Notes: generated by a model not told the origin, from the letters alone. A DNA stretch of 64,000 nucleotides from Phymorhynchus buccinoides (GCA_017654935.2 CM065699.1:2985972-3049971); one strand, 5' to 3'. Positions 18,641 through 28,695 are shown, counted from the stretch's first letter. A program made the numbers and translations.

Positions 18641-19492
18641 TTAATTTGCACTTGCTATCATTTTAAGAAGATCATCAGGCAAAATGCTTTCAGTGTAATA
18701 AAACCCAATGAGATCTAAATTAGTAACATTAATGTACGTTAATTCTTTAAGATTGTCTGGATCAACACTCAATATAACTTTATCGCTGGTCGACACTGCC
18801 TTAATTTCTTCACCGCGGTTTTGAATAACGATAGTACATCTCACTGATTCAACATCCAAGTTTTGCCAAGAAATAAGAATCCCTTTCATTAGGTTGTCGC
18901 TAACACCAACAGGTAGGGAATCAGGGTTGTCTGCTCTAACAGAAAGTTCAAATATCATAGTAAATTCGTCTGCTAAAGCCATTTTAGGAATGAACTCTAA
19001 TTGCGTGGCTGCATCTTTTGTCACTGTCTTTTTTCTATGCAGTATGTACTGTCTCTTTTTATAAGGTTTGATTGCTATTTCTCTTCTGCTGTTGTTTTGT
19101 GGAATCAGACTGACATGTAACGGCCCTGAGTTAAATGATTTGCGAAAGTATTTGTTATTATCAAAGAATGTAAACGGGCTTAAAAATTCAAACTTTATTT
19201 CCCAATCAATGAATGGAATTAAATGCCATTTGTTATCCCTTTCCCTAACAACTTTATATTCAAACTGGCCAACATTGTCAGCTACTACATTACGCAGTTG
19301 CTCTAGTTTAGGAACCTTTTTATCACTTATTTCTGCTCGTTTATAATAGCCGTTGTTTGTGTACTCAAAACCATACAGCGCTCCTATCTCCCCATTTAAA
19401 TCAAAGTCTTCTGTGTCTGCTAGGTCCTTCAATTCTAAAGTTGCGCATCTAACAGGGTCAAGCATAACCGGTTGATCTGGTCCGCGCGACAT
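18641..19492 (-). CDS. 283-aa element protein, probably virion-associated
   Basis: Start MSRGPDQPVMLDP at 19492 with TATAAAAC just upstream. The protein is beta-rich without membrane segments; notable parts are an aromatic stretch FLSPFTFFDNN near residue 106 and a basic RREIAIKPYKKRQYILHRKK near 136-155. No family recognised. It sits between the 209-aa gene and the penton-like gene on the same strand and its stop is 32 bp before the 209-aa start, so the three may form a co-expressed set. The first 21 codons in copy 1 are identical. Confidence 0.72.
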   Translation of the reverse strand: MSRGPDQPVMLDPVRCATLELKDLADTEDFDLNGEIGALYGFEYTNNGYYKRAEISDKKVPKLEQLRNVVADNVGQFEYKVVRERDNKWHLIPFIDWEIKFEFLSPFTFFDNNKYFRKSFNSGPLHVSLIPQNNSRREIAIKPYKKRQYILHRKKTVTKDAATQLEFIPKMALADEFTMIFELSVRADNPDSLPVGVSDNLMKGILISWQNLDVESVRCTIVIQNRGEEIKAVSTSDKVILSVDPDNLKELTYINVTNLDLIGFYYTESILPDDLLKMIASAN

Positions 19493-19506
19493 AGTTTTAT
19501 ACTAAA

Positions 19507-20204
19507 TTATTTTATTTCTAATAAAGCATTCAGGCTGTCGCACTGAACTTCTTTTCCTTTTTCGTCAGTTATTCTTATTTTTAGTGAATGGTGAACCCCA
19601 CAAACTAATTCTTTAAACTGTAAGTTAGTGAATGTAATAATTTCGTAATCACAGTATGCTGCTTTTGCTGTTGGAAGAACTCTTAACACAGTAGACGGCT
19701 GGTTATCAAATAAGTTAACATCCGTACTCAAAATATCTAAATGGACGTATAATAAAGAATGTATTCCAAGATTAAGCGAGTTTTCTCCTTGAAAAGTATA
19801 GTTATCTTCTGTAGGTGAAAAGCTATATATATATTACTACTACTATGGGGTCTAAACCCTAACATTTTTGCTAGTTCTGGTGCAACGGTGTAACTTACTC
19901 TTTCTTGATCATTGAATATTAGCGCTACTTTTAAATTTCCTTCATTAAGTTTTAAAGTAATGTTTAAATTACTTAGCATTTCTTTTAATGAACAAAAACC
20001 ATAATAACCGTCTGGTATAGTTAGTTCAATTTCCCCTGCGCTATTAATTTTTCTTATCCAATTATTTTTAAAGGATTTGCTTATGTTAATCCATTTGACT
20101 TTGTAATAAATTTCATGGAGCGCAACTTTAAGGTTACCATCACTGTTTTCTAAAGGGCATTGTAGTGTTATTGGCTCGTCTTGATCAGTTATATAAATAA
20201 ACAT
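19507..20204 (-). pseudogene. Penton-like minor capsid gene, frameshifted, copy 2
   Basis: Starts at 20204 as in copy 1 but loses frame inside a (TA)n run at about 19822-19834 and resumes in another frame to the stop at 19507. The C-terminal 75 codons are nearly identical to copy 1. The middle (about residues 60-150) differs at many positions, much more than the flanking 419-aa gene. Confidence 0.85.
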
Positions 20205-20223
20205 TTTTATTGCGAATATATAA

Positions 20224-21483
20224 ATGAATGCTTTTAAATATAACAAAGACGTTAAATATGCAGTTGGATCATATAACCCTAAAACTATAGCTGTTGATTC
20301 AATAGTTGTTGCAGTGGGAGTTGATTCTTTTGAAGTTAAGGTCAGTAATCCATTAAACCATTATTTAAATCCTAGTGTTAAACATGATAACATCGCAAAG
20401 GCATGGTTTAGTCATCCAATGCAGTTTTATCAAAACCAGTTAAACTTTGCTGTGTTCTGTGCAACAACAGGGTGTGGTGTTTCTTTCGCTGATCACTTAA
20501 ATCATCCTGGAGTCATGGTAAAAGCAGTTTATAGATTTCATTTCTATTATACTTTCAAGCGTATTTTGTCTGAACTGCATGCTCCATTACCGAATGATTC
20601 TACTTTTAATCCGTTCAACAACAGAATTGACTTGAAGGCCTTTGAACGGATTTGTAATGAGTTTAACATTAACTTGAATACAGACTTTAGGCAAAAGTTA
20701 GATCGTAATCATGGGTTGGGAACACTTTATTATTGGGGCGTGCACAGAAAGTATAACTATGATTGGAATCCTCCTTACACGTCTTTTTCTTCAGGTACGA
20801 CCGTTCATCTGGGATCTATTCAACAAAAACATAAAAACGCTTGGTCTACTTTTATTCTTGATACTTCTGAAGGACTGACAAAGGCGGGAATAGAACGAGT
20901 AAATGATTCTATTCGTACTTACGTGTGGTGTTTGCTGGGATCTCAAGCGCAAGTTAAATCTGAGATAATGGATCCTTCTACTGGGTTTGATGCACAAAAA
21001 CAGTATTTAGCTAATTTAGAAGATGCAATCAATTCTACAGTTGACCTCCCAGCAAGCATTAAAAGGTATCAAGACGTTTTAAGATTTGCAAGATCAAAAG
21101 TAGACTTTGCTGTTGGTAGTGGATTATACATGCTGCCCTCTGATCTTAGACTTCAAATAGGAACAATTGTAAACTATAACAACGAAATCCTTATAGCAAA
21201 AGATAATCAAGCAGTTGGTAAAAATTTAAAAATAAATTCTACATTGTCGATCATACAAAGAACACACCATCCAATCCCTGTCAGTCAAAAAAAGAATATT
21301 AACTTAACGAATTCAACGAACTTAACTAACTCTATGAACTTAACTAACTCTATGAACTTAACTAACTCTACGAACTCAACGAACTTAACGAACTTAACTG
21401 ACAGTCACGAAAACGAAAAGACAGCACTAGTTATTTTTCTAACAGCAGCCGGTCTAGTTTATTTTTATTTTACTAGAGAGTAA
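20224..21483 (+). CDS. 419-aa C-terminally anchored element protein, copy 2
   Basis: Same length as copy 1 with only a few substitutions (A10V and S45N near the start, and a changed NSM unit in the sequon repeat). Intact open frame with the same C-terminal hydrophobic anchor. Its preservation while PolB and the penton-like gene are broken suggests recent insertion or recent gene conversion from an intact copy. Confidence 0.85.
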   Translation: MNAFKYNKDVKYAVGSYNPKTIAVDSIVVAVGVDSFEVKVSNPLNHYLNPSVKHDNIAKAWFSHPMQFYQNQLNFAVFCATTGCGVSFADHLNHPGVMVKAVYRFHFYYTFKRILSELHAPLPNDSTFNPFNNRIDLKAFERICNEFNINLNTDFRQKLDRNHGLGTLYYWGVHRKYNYDWNPPYTSFSSGTTVHLGSIQQKHKNAWSTFILDTSEGLTKAGIERVNDSIRTYVWCLLGSQAQVKSEIMDPSTGFDAQKQYLANLEDAINSTVDLPASIKRYQDVLRFARSKVDFAVGSGLYMLPSDLRLQIGTIVNYNNEILIAKDNQAVGKNLKINSTLSIIQRTHHPIPVSQKKNINLTNSTNLTNSMNLTNSMNLTNSTNSTNLTNLTDSHENEKTALVIFLTAAGLVYFYFTRE

Positions 21484-22776
21484 TCCTACAACTAAAACTA
21501 TTAGCATCCATAAGTGTTCAGCCATAAAACCGACTACTTTGCTTGCAGTAGAAAAAAGCCAACTAACAATTCCACCTAATATACCGGGTAGCGCATCTAG
21601 TGCTTTTTCTCCTAATTTTTTTAATAGATTCGTTAAATGTTCCAGTTGTTTTTTAATCCAAGAGTCTTTTGATGGCGAAGGTGGAGAAGGTGGAGAAGGT
21701 AATTGACCACCACCACCACCTGTTCCTGTTAAAGCAAACACTAAAGTAGAGATTGCAAACCCTAAAGCTGTCATAACGCTCGCTATCGTGACTCCTTGCT
21801 CTCTAAATAAAGTTTTTATTCTTTCTGCTAACGTTGTATCTTCGTGTAAAATTCTTTGGATGGTTTCTTTTATTCTGCTGACTTGTGTTCGTAATTGTTC
21901 ACGGTTAGTTGACAGTACTTCTAGTCTTGCAGCTCTCTCTTGTTGAAGATCATCTAGTCTTTGCATGATTCTGTCTTTTACGTCTTGTCCTAGGTTATTG
22001 TCGTCCGCTTCAACTAATTTCTGTTTTTCTCTGTCAATGTGAGCATCCAGTTCGCTTAACTTTGCTAGATTATTTGTTAACTCGCCTCTGGTAGTTTGTA
22101 ATGTTGAATTGAGCGCCATTAGTTCTCTCATAGGTAATGGTGAATCATGTAATGTTTTTAAATGGGTTTCTTCATCTTCTAAAGCTATAAAACTAGTTTC
22201 CATTTCTATGATGTTGTCCGCAGTTGCGCTTAAGTCTCTAAGGGGAATCGATTGAAGATGGGAATCAGTAGGTAGTTCTTGTAGTGTGTTTTGAAGAGTA
22301 GAAACAGCTTGTGTGCTTAGGGTTGGTTTTGGTTTTATGTCAACGCCAATACGTCTTAGATCCTTAATCGGGACGCCATGAGAAATTAGTGAACTTATTT
22401 TATAAAACTTTGCTGGATTATTTTTGTGTGTAAGTCGGGTTGATTCATTATTATTCAAAAATAAATGACCTTCACCATCTAAAACATAGTCATTAGGATC
22501 ATACAAATCGGATAAATCTTGACCTATAAATTTACGAAAAGCCATTACTTTCGATTTCTGTATTTCATAGTGCATTTCAAATTGAGATTTTCCAACTACT
22601 ATATTATCTTCCCTTGGTCTAACTTCTACATTCGGGTTTGGTTCTGCTTCATCTAGTTCTTGTCTTAAAGATGGTAGATTACGACGACGAGACAATAAAG
22701 GAATGTCTTCACTCATGTCATCTCCAGCTTCATCGTCAAAGGCATCATAATCGTGGACTGCTTCTTTTCCTTCCAT
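21454..22776 (-). CDS. 440-aa coiled-coil membrane protein, copy 2
   Basis: Identical to copy 1 except for a small cluster of changes around residues 135-165 (e.g. TNDLRR to IKDLRR, TKAVSA to TQAVST). Same acidic N-terminus, coiled coil and two hydrophobic regions. Confidence 0.85.
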   Translation of the reverse strand: MEGKEAVHDYDAFDDEAGDDMSEDIPLLSRRRNLPSLRQELDEAEPNPNVEVRPREDNIVVGKSQFEMHYEIQKSKVMAFRKFIGQDLSDLYDPNDYVLDGEGHLFLNNNESTRLTHKNNPAKFYKISSLISHGVPIKDLRRIGVDIKPKPTLSTQAVSTLQNTLQELPTDSHLQSIPLRDLSATADNIIEMETSFIALEDEETHLKTLHDSPLPMRELMALNSTLQTTRGELTNNLAKLSELDAHIDREKQKLVEADDNNLGQDVKDRIMQRLDDLQQERAARLEVLSTNREQLRTQVSRIKETIQRILHEDTTLAERIKTLFREQGVTIASVMTALGFAISTLVFALTGTGGGGGQLPSPPSPPSPSKDSWIKKQLEHLTNLLKKLGEKALDALPGILGGIVSWLFSTASKVVGFMAEHLWMLIVLVVGLLSSKIKIN

Positions 22777-22824
22777 GTTTTTATTTATAATTATGTTTTT
22801 ATTTTATTTCTAAAAAAAAGAGAG

Positions 22825-24111
22825 ATGTCGCAATCATACGGGTCGAGTCTTGATCCATACAGACGGTTAAAAGAACCACTCGGTGTAAAAGGAACCAGAC
22901 AGAGTATCGTGATAAGTAATAATCCTTCAACTATCGATCAAAGACAAATATTATCAGTAAGATTTCCTAGTCTGGGGAGTAATGAAGTCATCGTGCCAGG
23001 CACTGCTCGTCTTGCATTTAAAATAGGCCTGGAGTCAGAGACGGATTCAAATATAAGTATAGTTGGCAATCTTGGTAGAGCGATCGTCAACAAGATTACT
23101 ATTAAACTTGAAGGGAGAGAAGTAATGTCTTTAGATAACGCAGATGCTTTTTTGATTTATAGCGACCTGTGGCTCACAGAAAATGAAAGAAAAGATCGGA
23201 CTTATCAGGGAATACAGGGGGATAATGGTCTCAGACATAGAATGGATGCTGAAGACAAAAAAGATAACAATAAAGATGAGTTGGTTGCGCAAATATATGG
23301 GAGTCGATTTTATATACCTCTTGACTTTGAATTGCTGAACACGCACTCCCCGTATTATCAGGGAGCCTTACAAGATAGGCTTATGTATGAATTGACTTTT
23401 AATGATTATAGTCGTGTTATTAAAACAACAGATCCAAATGCAAAATATAGTATCTCAGACATCGCATTAGAGTTTGATGTTGTTCAACATCAAGAATTAG
23501 CGAGGCTGATCTCGCAACAATATCAGACAAGATTAGCAATATACTACAACAGAATTTTAAATCACAGTAAGTTAACTAAAAACACAGCAGACACAATCTG
23601 GAACATCGATTTGAATATATCGGCAAGGTCGTTGAAAGGAATTTTGCTGCTGTTTGAAGAAACCAAAAAACCCTTTAATAGATTAAGCGAGAGGTTTTAT
23701 AATCCAAAAATAACTAAGCTGACTACTGCGATTGAAGGGCAACCGAACCAATTGTTTGCGAGCGGTCTTTTACCTTATCAGCACTTTGATGAAATAAGAA
23801 AACTGTTTGGTGGAGGCGGGCAACTAAGAGATCCGTCTGTTGATTTAATTTGCAAAGACCTCCATCTTCATGATGTTAGACTAGAAGATTATTTATCTTC
23901 GAAGTATGCTTTGTGGTTAGATCTTAGAACAACTGATGATAACAAACTTCATGGTAGCGGAAGAACAGTAGGTGATGGGTCAGGCGGAATAAACATTCAA
24001 ATTCATAAAGAAGCAGCGGAAGTGGGCAAACAAATATATGTTTATGTGTATTTACTATGCGATGCTCAGCTAAACATTGAGAATAACAGATTAAAAGATA
24101 TTGTGTATTAA
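22825..24111 (+). CDS. Major capsid protein, copy 2 (divergent central patch)
   Basis: 428 aa, ATG at 22825. Residues 1-67 and about 260-428 match copy 1 almost perfectly (one L-F to L-S change and one extra Ala near the C-terminus). Residues about 68-258 carry more than 30 substitutions and a one-codon indel. The frame stays open, so the patch looks like selected or recombined variation, not decay. Confidence 0.8.
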   Translation: MSQSYGSSLDPYRRLKEPLGVKGTRQSIVISNNPSTIDQRQILSVRFPSLGSNEVIVPGTARLAFKIGLESETDSNISIVGNLGRAIVNKITIKLEGREVMSLDNADAFLIYSDLWLTENERKDRTYQGIQGDNGLRHRMDAEDKKDNNKDELVAQIYGSRFYIPLDFELLNTHSPYYQGALQDRLMYELTFNDYSRVIKTTDPNAKYSISDIALEFDVVQHQELARLISQQYQTRLAIYYNRILNHSKLTKNTADTIWNIDLNISARSLKGILLLFEETKKPFNRLSERFYNPKITKLTTAIEGQPNQLFASGLLPYQHFDEIRKLFGGGGQLRDPSVDLICKDLHLHDVRLEDYLSSKYALWLDLRTTDDNKLHGSGRTVGDGSGGINIQIHKEAAEVGKQIYVYVYLLCDAQLNIENNRLKDIVY

Positions 24112-24115
24112 AACA

Positions 24116-24733
24116 ATGGACTTGAACAGTTTAAATTTCCTTACAAAAGAACCACATTGCGGGTTATTTTGCGGGATGACTGGGTGTGGAAAAACGATAT
24201 TTATGTTAGATTTAATACAAACGGTTTATCGAAATCACTTTGAACATATAGTAATTTTTTGTACTACTTTAGAATTCAACAAATCATACAAAGAAAGAAA
24301 GTTCATTTGGGAGGATGATAAAGTCTATTTGGTTGACCCAAGTAATAAGTTAAGTGAATGTTTAGATCATTTTTATCAACTGTTTAAAGGAACGTCAACA
24401 TTGTTTATTATTGATGACTGCTCGGCTGAAAAAGACATTGTTAAAAAAAGAAATAGTTTAGCTAAGTTAGCTTTCAGTGGTAGACATGCAGGGATTAGTG
24501 TATGGATTTTAACACAAAAGTATAATTCAGTTTTAAAAGACTTTAGAGAACAGTTAAAAACAGTTGTTTTGTTTTTTACTAAAGATAAAAATAGTTTTGA
24601 TGAATGTCTAGATGAAAATGATGTGATTGAATCAAAAGAAGAAAAAAAGTCAATTAAACAAAAACTGAGGAAAGAGAAGTTTTGTAAGCTAGTGTTAAAA
24701 ACTGATTTTCCTAGTCAGTACAAATGTTTGTGA
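24116..24733 (+). CDS. Packaging ATPase, copy 2
   Basis: Protein identical to copy 1, with GMTGCGKT Walker A and LFIIDD Walker B. Only silent changes (for example near 24470 and 24560). Confidence 0.87.
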   Translation: MDLNSLNFLTKEPHCGLFCGMTGCGKTIFMLDLIQTVYRNHFEHIVIFCTTLEFNKSYKERKFIWEDDKVYLVDPSNKLSECLDHFYQLFKGTSTLFIIDDCSAEKDIVKKRNSLAKLAFSGRHAGISVWILTQKYNSVLKDFREQLKTVVLFFTKDKNSFDECLDENDVIESKEEKKSIKQKLRKEKFCKLVLKTDFPSQYKCL

Positions 24734-24773
24734 AGGCAAAAAAAAAAAGGTCAATTTTTTTTGGTTTCTTTTT

Positions 24774-24986
24774 TTATACTGGGTCAAATTCAAGGTTAAA
24801 CTTGTTGTAAATTTCTGATAAAGTATCCATTATTTTGCTTTCAATTTCAAACAAGTATTTACTGACTATTTTATCGTCTTCCATTAATAGCTGAAATAGA
24901 ACAATTTCTTTCTGCGCATTCCTTAATCTTTTCAATAAAATGTCGTAATTCTTTGTCTCGAGTATCTCTTTATTCTGAGTCTCCAT
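24774..24986 (-). CDS. 70-aa helical protein, copy 2
   Basis: Protein identical to copy 1; one silent change seen. The flanking A and T runs are shorter than in copy 1. Confidence 0.7.
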   Translation of the reverse strand: METQNKEILETKNYDILLKRLRNAQKEIVLFQLLMEDDKIVSKYLFEIESKIMDTLSEIYNKFNLEFDPV

Positions 24987-25013
24987 TTAAAGACCCATTT
25001 TTTTTTTGTCTAA

Positions 25014-25120
25014 TCAAATCGGAACTGTGTCTGGCGGAATTATCTGTAATTCTTCTTTAACAAAGGCTCTTTTTGGAACGGGTCGTGTTGTTGTATCAGT
25101 TTCTCTTAAATAATACACCG
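25014..25120 (-). pseudogene. int: Integrase C-terminal remnant
   Basis: Only the last 35 or so codons remain (ending LQIIPPDTVPI). The DD35E core is deleted. The break is at 25120/25121, equivalent to joining copy 1 positions 5704 and 7764. Confidence 0.92.
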
Positions 25121-25508
25121 AAGCCCCAGTCCGACAGTAACCAAGGTAACGAAGAACCCAGGACGAGTTGAAGCAGGTAAAAGGTTATCAGTGTGGAATC
25201 GACAACAAAAAATGAATAAACAAACAAAACAAAAACTGTTGTCAGATGAATCAACCATAAGCGCAATACCAGTTAAAAAAGAAGAAGACAAACAAAACAG
25301 TACGAATTACGATGTTGTATTGCTTACTGTTGGTGTGGTTGCTGGTGTTGGTTATTTGTCTTATAAATTATATAAAACACACATGCAACCAAAGCTAAAA
25401 AAACGAGTAGAAGTACAAACAGTACAACCAGAAAAAGTAGCAGACAAACAAGAAAAACAAAAGTCAAATAGCTTAAAACCTGAGAGCGATCCATTTTTAA
25501 TGCAATAA
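25121..25508 (+). pseudogene. 146-aa gene, 5'-truncated
   Basis: The first 14 codons including the ATG are lost at the deletion junction. The rest is open, with a 4-codon loss near 25240 relative to copy 1, and keeps the membrane segment and the DPFLMQ end. The next internal ATG is at 25211. Confidence 0.8.
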
Positions 25509-25690
25509 AAACTTAATAAGTACTAAGTAAGTTTTTGTATAAGAACTTAATAAATACTTGAGAATGACTTGAAGATGACTTAGTAAGAACTTAAAAAGAA
25601 CTTAAGTAACTTCTTAAAAAAGAACTTAAAAAGAACTTAAGTAACTTCTTAAAAAAGAACTTAAAAAGAACTTAAGTAACTTTTTTTTAT
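25509..25690. repeat. Iterated AGAACTTAA-type repeats, copy 2
   Basis: Same words as in copy 1, here including a near-perfect triple repeat of AAGAACTTAAGTAACTTCTT, about 43 bp per unit. Confidence 0.75.
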
Positions 25691-25730
25691 TTTTTTTTTA
25701 AAAAAGCCCCAAAGTTTATTTTTTGCTTAA

Positions 25731-25735
<5 letters not shown>

Positions 25736-25778
<43 letters not shown>

Positions 25779-25802
25779 GGGGAAAAAAAAAAAAAAAAAA
25801 AA
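25736..25802. repeat. Poly(A) tracts
   Basis: Two A runs of about 38 and 20 bases, comparable with the A run near 8430 in copy 1. Confidence 0.85.
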
Positions 25803-25897
25803 GTTTAACCCAAAAAAGTTTTAAAAGGACCAAAAAATAAAGTTAAAAAAAAGTGACTTAAGAAAAAGTAAGTTCACCTCGTTTTATAAAAAATAGC

Positions 25898-26034
25898 AAA
25901 ACTGTGCTCATCTGACCTTGCTAACTCACCACCAGTTCTCTGAATCTCACTTGAGATCCCACGGGCCCTATGGGACCCCAAGCTAGATCCAAAGGACTAG
26001 CGATGAGTTAGCAAGGTCAGTTGTGTACAGTTTT
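25898..26034. repeat. Hairpin-forming inverted repeat in copy 2
   Basis: CTGACCTTGCTAACTCA (25912-25928) pairs with TGAGTTAGCAAGGTCAG (26004-26020), extended by AAAACTGT / ACAGTTTT outside. Absent from copy 1. Confidence 0.75.
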
Positions 26035-26411
26035 AGGTGTTTGTTTCCTGAATTTCCCTACACACTTAACAACATTAACTATATTTACTCTATTTTCTTA
26101 CTTTAGAACCCCCATTTAAACAATCTTCCTACGTCTGGGTTTATAGGTGTTTAAACCGTGCCAGTGACCCTTTTGTTAGACGTTTCATAGTGGAAGATTA
26201 TTTGGAGGTTAAAGTAAGTAGAGTTTTTCTTTTTCTCACTTTATAATCCCCATTTAAACAATCTTCTGACGACTGCGGGTTTACAAGTCTTTAAACTGTG
26301 CCAGTGACCCTTTTGCAGACGTACGAAACGAAATAGAAGATTATTTGGAGGCTAAAAGTGAGTAAAGATTGCGTTAATGTTAGTTAAGATAAGGGAAGGA
26401 AACAAACACCT
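26035..26411. repeat. Imperfect 377-bp foldback in copy 2
   Basis: Ends AGGTGTTTGTTTCCT and its exact complement at 26397-26411. Inside are two direct units of about 120 bp sharing CCCATTTAAACAATCTTC and GTGCCAGTGACCCTTTTG. Not coding. Either a nested MITE or a structured element region; copy 1 lacks it. Confidence 0.65.
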
Positions 26412-26800
26412 AATCACTTTTACTAAACACAGTATTATATAACTAACAAATCTTGCAAAATATCTATGATGGTTTACTTGTTATTTATTTGATTAAAACA
26501 ATAATAATTTAACTTATTTACTTAGTTCTTTATTCTAAAAGTTTTAATCAAATAGTACAACAACTAAACAATAATGTCTTTATTCAGTTTCCACAATAGT
26601 TTATAAAACAACCCGCTTTTTAAATTAAAAAACAACAACATTAGGTGTAATTTGAGCAAAAGGGCTGAGTTATATCCCCTGTTTAATTTGTCTAAAATAG
26701 ATGGCTACTTAATCGGGAATTCCCTGTTATGTAGGTAGTGATGACTCAATCAGGATTTCCCCATTCTATGGCGATGTTTTTTTCCCCGTTTTTTTTTTTT
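26412..26800. other. AT-rich subterminal segment, copy 2
   Basis: No open frame. One short inverted pair (TTTGATTAAAAC / GTTTTAATCAAA near 26490 and 26540). Nothing else seen. Confidence 0.45.
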
Positions 26801-26811
26801 TTGTGCCCCCT

Positions 26812-27020
26812 AAAAGTAGCGGCTTTTTTTTTTTTTGATTTGGCAGAATAAAGGGGAGACGAATTTTTACTTTTTTACCCCTTAAAGTAGCGTTTTTGTA
26901 TCTAAAAAGGGGTTTAAAAAAGTTAGATTTTTTGCTTTTTTTATGCCTTAAAGTTACGAATTCGTGTCTAAAAGGGGTCAAAAATAGTCTTGAGCCAGAC
27001 GCCCCCTTTAGCTGTTCTCT
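26812..27020. repeat. Right terminal inverted repeat, copy 2
   Basis: Ends CCTTTAGCTGTTCTCT and mirrors 14252-14459. Confidence 0.95.
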
Positions 27021-27025
27021 CTTGT
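27021..27025. repeat. Target-site duplication CTTGT (right)
   Basis: Direct repeat of 14247-14251. Confidence 0.8.
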
Positions 27026-27291
27026 GCATGTTTCCCGCTCGGCACGTGCCTTTCACGAGACGAATGGCCAGTGGAAATGTACCCATTCATCTTGATCTGC
27101 TGTCATTAAATGTTCTTAAATGGCAGCGAGTTCACGTTTCCTCGGATCACAAATCAAGGCTTGCGAGACGAGTTAATTAAGGACAATTGAAGTGGCATGT
27201 TGGCAGTCACGTGTGGCCTTTTACTCAAATTGCTTTTATCACTGGTTGACATTAGCCTGTAGAAAGGGCCAATAGTAAATGAGAGCTGTAC

Positions 27292-27690
27292 TATACTGGT
27301 CTCCAAAAGTTAAGGGCCGGCTTCTGTTTTCAGCAGCTTGATATCTATTTATTGTACACTAAGACAACAATGACAAAAATGGCAAAACTTAGGCTACTCA
27401 ATAACTTTCCTTCCTGTTGCACGTGCCTGAACCAGTTTTGCAGACATTGCAGTACAGCAACAGCGTTTTCAGGTACGCTTAAAATGTGGCAAATTCACGA
27501 GAATTTCACGAAAGTTTGGTCTCTTTTCGCTGAAGAATCAGGGCTGATGCAGGTTTCTTGCCTATTGCACGTGCAAGGCATGACTGTAGTGAACACTGCT
27601 GACCAAAAGTTAGACACGAATGTGTATTTAAGGGCGGCAACCAGAGCTCTCAATAAGCATGCCTCCAAGAAAATTTTGGAGACCAGTATA
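27292..27690. mobile_element. MITE with TACTGGTCTCCAAAA ends
   Basis: ATACTGGTCTCCAAAA at the left and its complement at the right, TA-flanked, 399 bp with no transposase frame. End sequence and TA flanks fit a Tc1/mariner-derived element. Confidence 0.65.
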
Positions 27691-27993
27691 TAAATGATAT
27701 TCTACAGTATTGGAATATTATGGTACAGCTTAGACTTTCGTGGAAGACTATGATTCTCGAACGAAGGGGCCTTTGCACCGGCTCTGGTGCTTCTGCCAAA
27801 CGGATGGGCTGGCCTTTGGGGACCTTCCCCATCCTCAAATCTCTTTGGCCGAGAGAGTGGGGATGTACCCTGGGCAAGACATCTCCGCTATAAGATAATT
27901 ATCGCCCAGCCCGCCAGAATAGTATCTGCCTCCTCTGCTATCTGGCAGTCATTGTCGGAAACGACAGACAGGCAACAACAATAATATGCTTAA

Positions 27994-27997
<4 letters not shown>

Positions 27998-28080
<83 letters not shown>
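27998..28080. repeat. (CT)n microsatellite
   Basis: About 80 bp of pure CT. Confidence 0.97.
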
Positions 28081-28082
<2 letters not shown>

Positions 28083-28640
28083 CTTTTCAAATTCCTTATT
28101 TTGTCTGTCTGTTGTCCTTAAGTCTTCTCCCTCTTACATTGCTATTTTGTATATATTGTTGTCCTTTGCCGATTGTAGATCGCAAATGAGTACATCCCGG
28201 TAAAGGAGGGGGTCTAATACTAAATGTAAAAGACATCCTACCACAAAATGTGCCACGTGGGGCTTAAATGTTGTCGACTGGCAGACATGTCTCAGTGTTA
28301 AGGGTGTGCACCCCACCAATTAAGGGTGTGCATCCCGGAAAACGATTTGCACTCAGTCAAGGGTGTGTAGGTGCATCACCCAAAGGTCACAAGGAGGACG
28401 GGGACCTAAGATGTGAGGGGGAAGGGAGGTACAGGGCGGGGCATGTACAGGGCATAACCGGCAAAGGACATATCTGCCACCCGGCGATGCCCTTGTTATT
28501 CTTGATGATGGTTTGAAGGATTGCTTTGATACTTATGTTACTTTATAATGTTTTTGCATTATTTATTTGTTGGTCTGTTAGTTTTCTTGTTTGGCCACAG
28601 GGCTGAGTGTAAAAAAGCAATGTTTAGCTCATTACCCTGT
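28081..28640. other. Host sequence without recognised gene
   Basis: Contains the word TTGTCCTTTGCCGATTGTAGATCGCAAA, given here by its core CTTTGCCGAT, which recurs at 63338 and (variant) 63397, and three AAGGGTGTG words near 28300-28370. No coding signal. Confidence 0.45.
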
Positions 28641-28659
28641 ATACATAAAAATTCGTTTC

Positions 28660-28695
<36 letters not shown>

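Larger units (their letters stand above)
14252..27020. mobile_element. Polinton/Maverick-like provirus, copy 2 (complete ends, defective)
   Basis: 12,769 bp bounded by perfect-looking inverted repeats of about 209 bp and a CTTGT duplication. Gene order: PolB(+, frameshifted), 209-aa(-), 283-aa(-), penton-like(-, frameshifted), 419-aa(+), 440-aa(-), MCP(+), ATPase(+), 70-aa(-), integrase remnant(-), 5'-truncated 146-aa(+). The integrase core and the 134-, 76- and most of the 182-aa genes are gone through one deletion, so it cannot integrate alone. It shows what copy 1 should carry to the left of the window. Confidence 0.93.

Noticed and set aside
26766..27180. Open frames across the right TIR of copy 2
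   Set aside because: They span the TIR/host junction and are mirrored by the left TIR, so they are chance frames.
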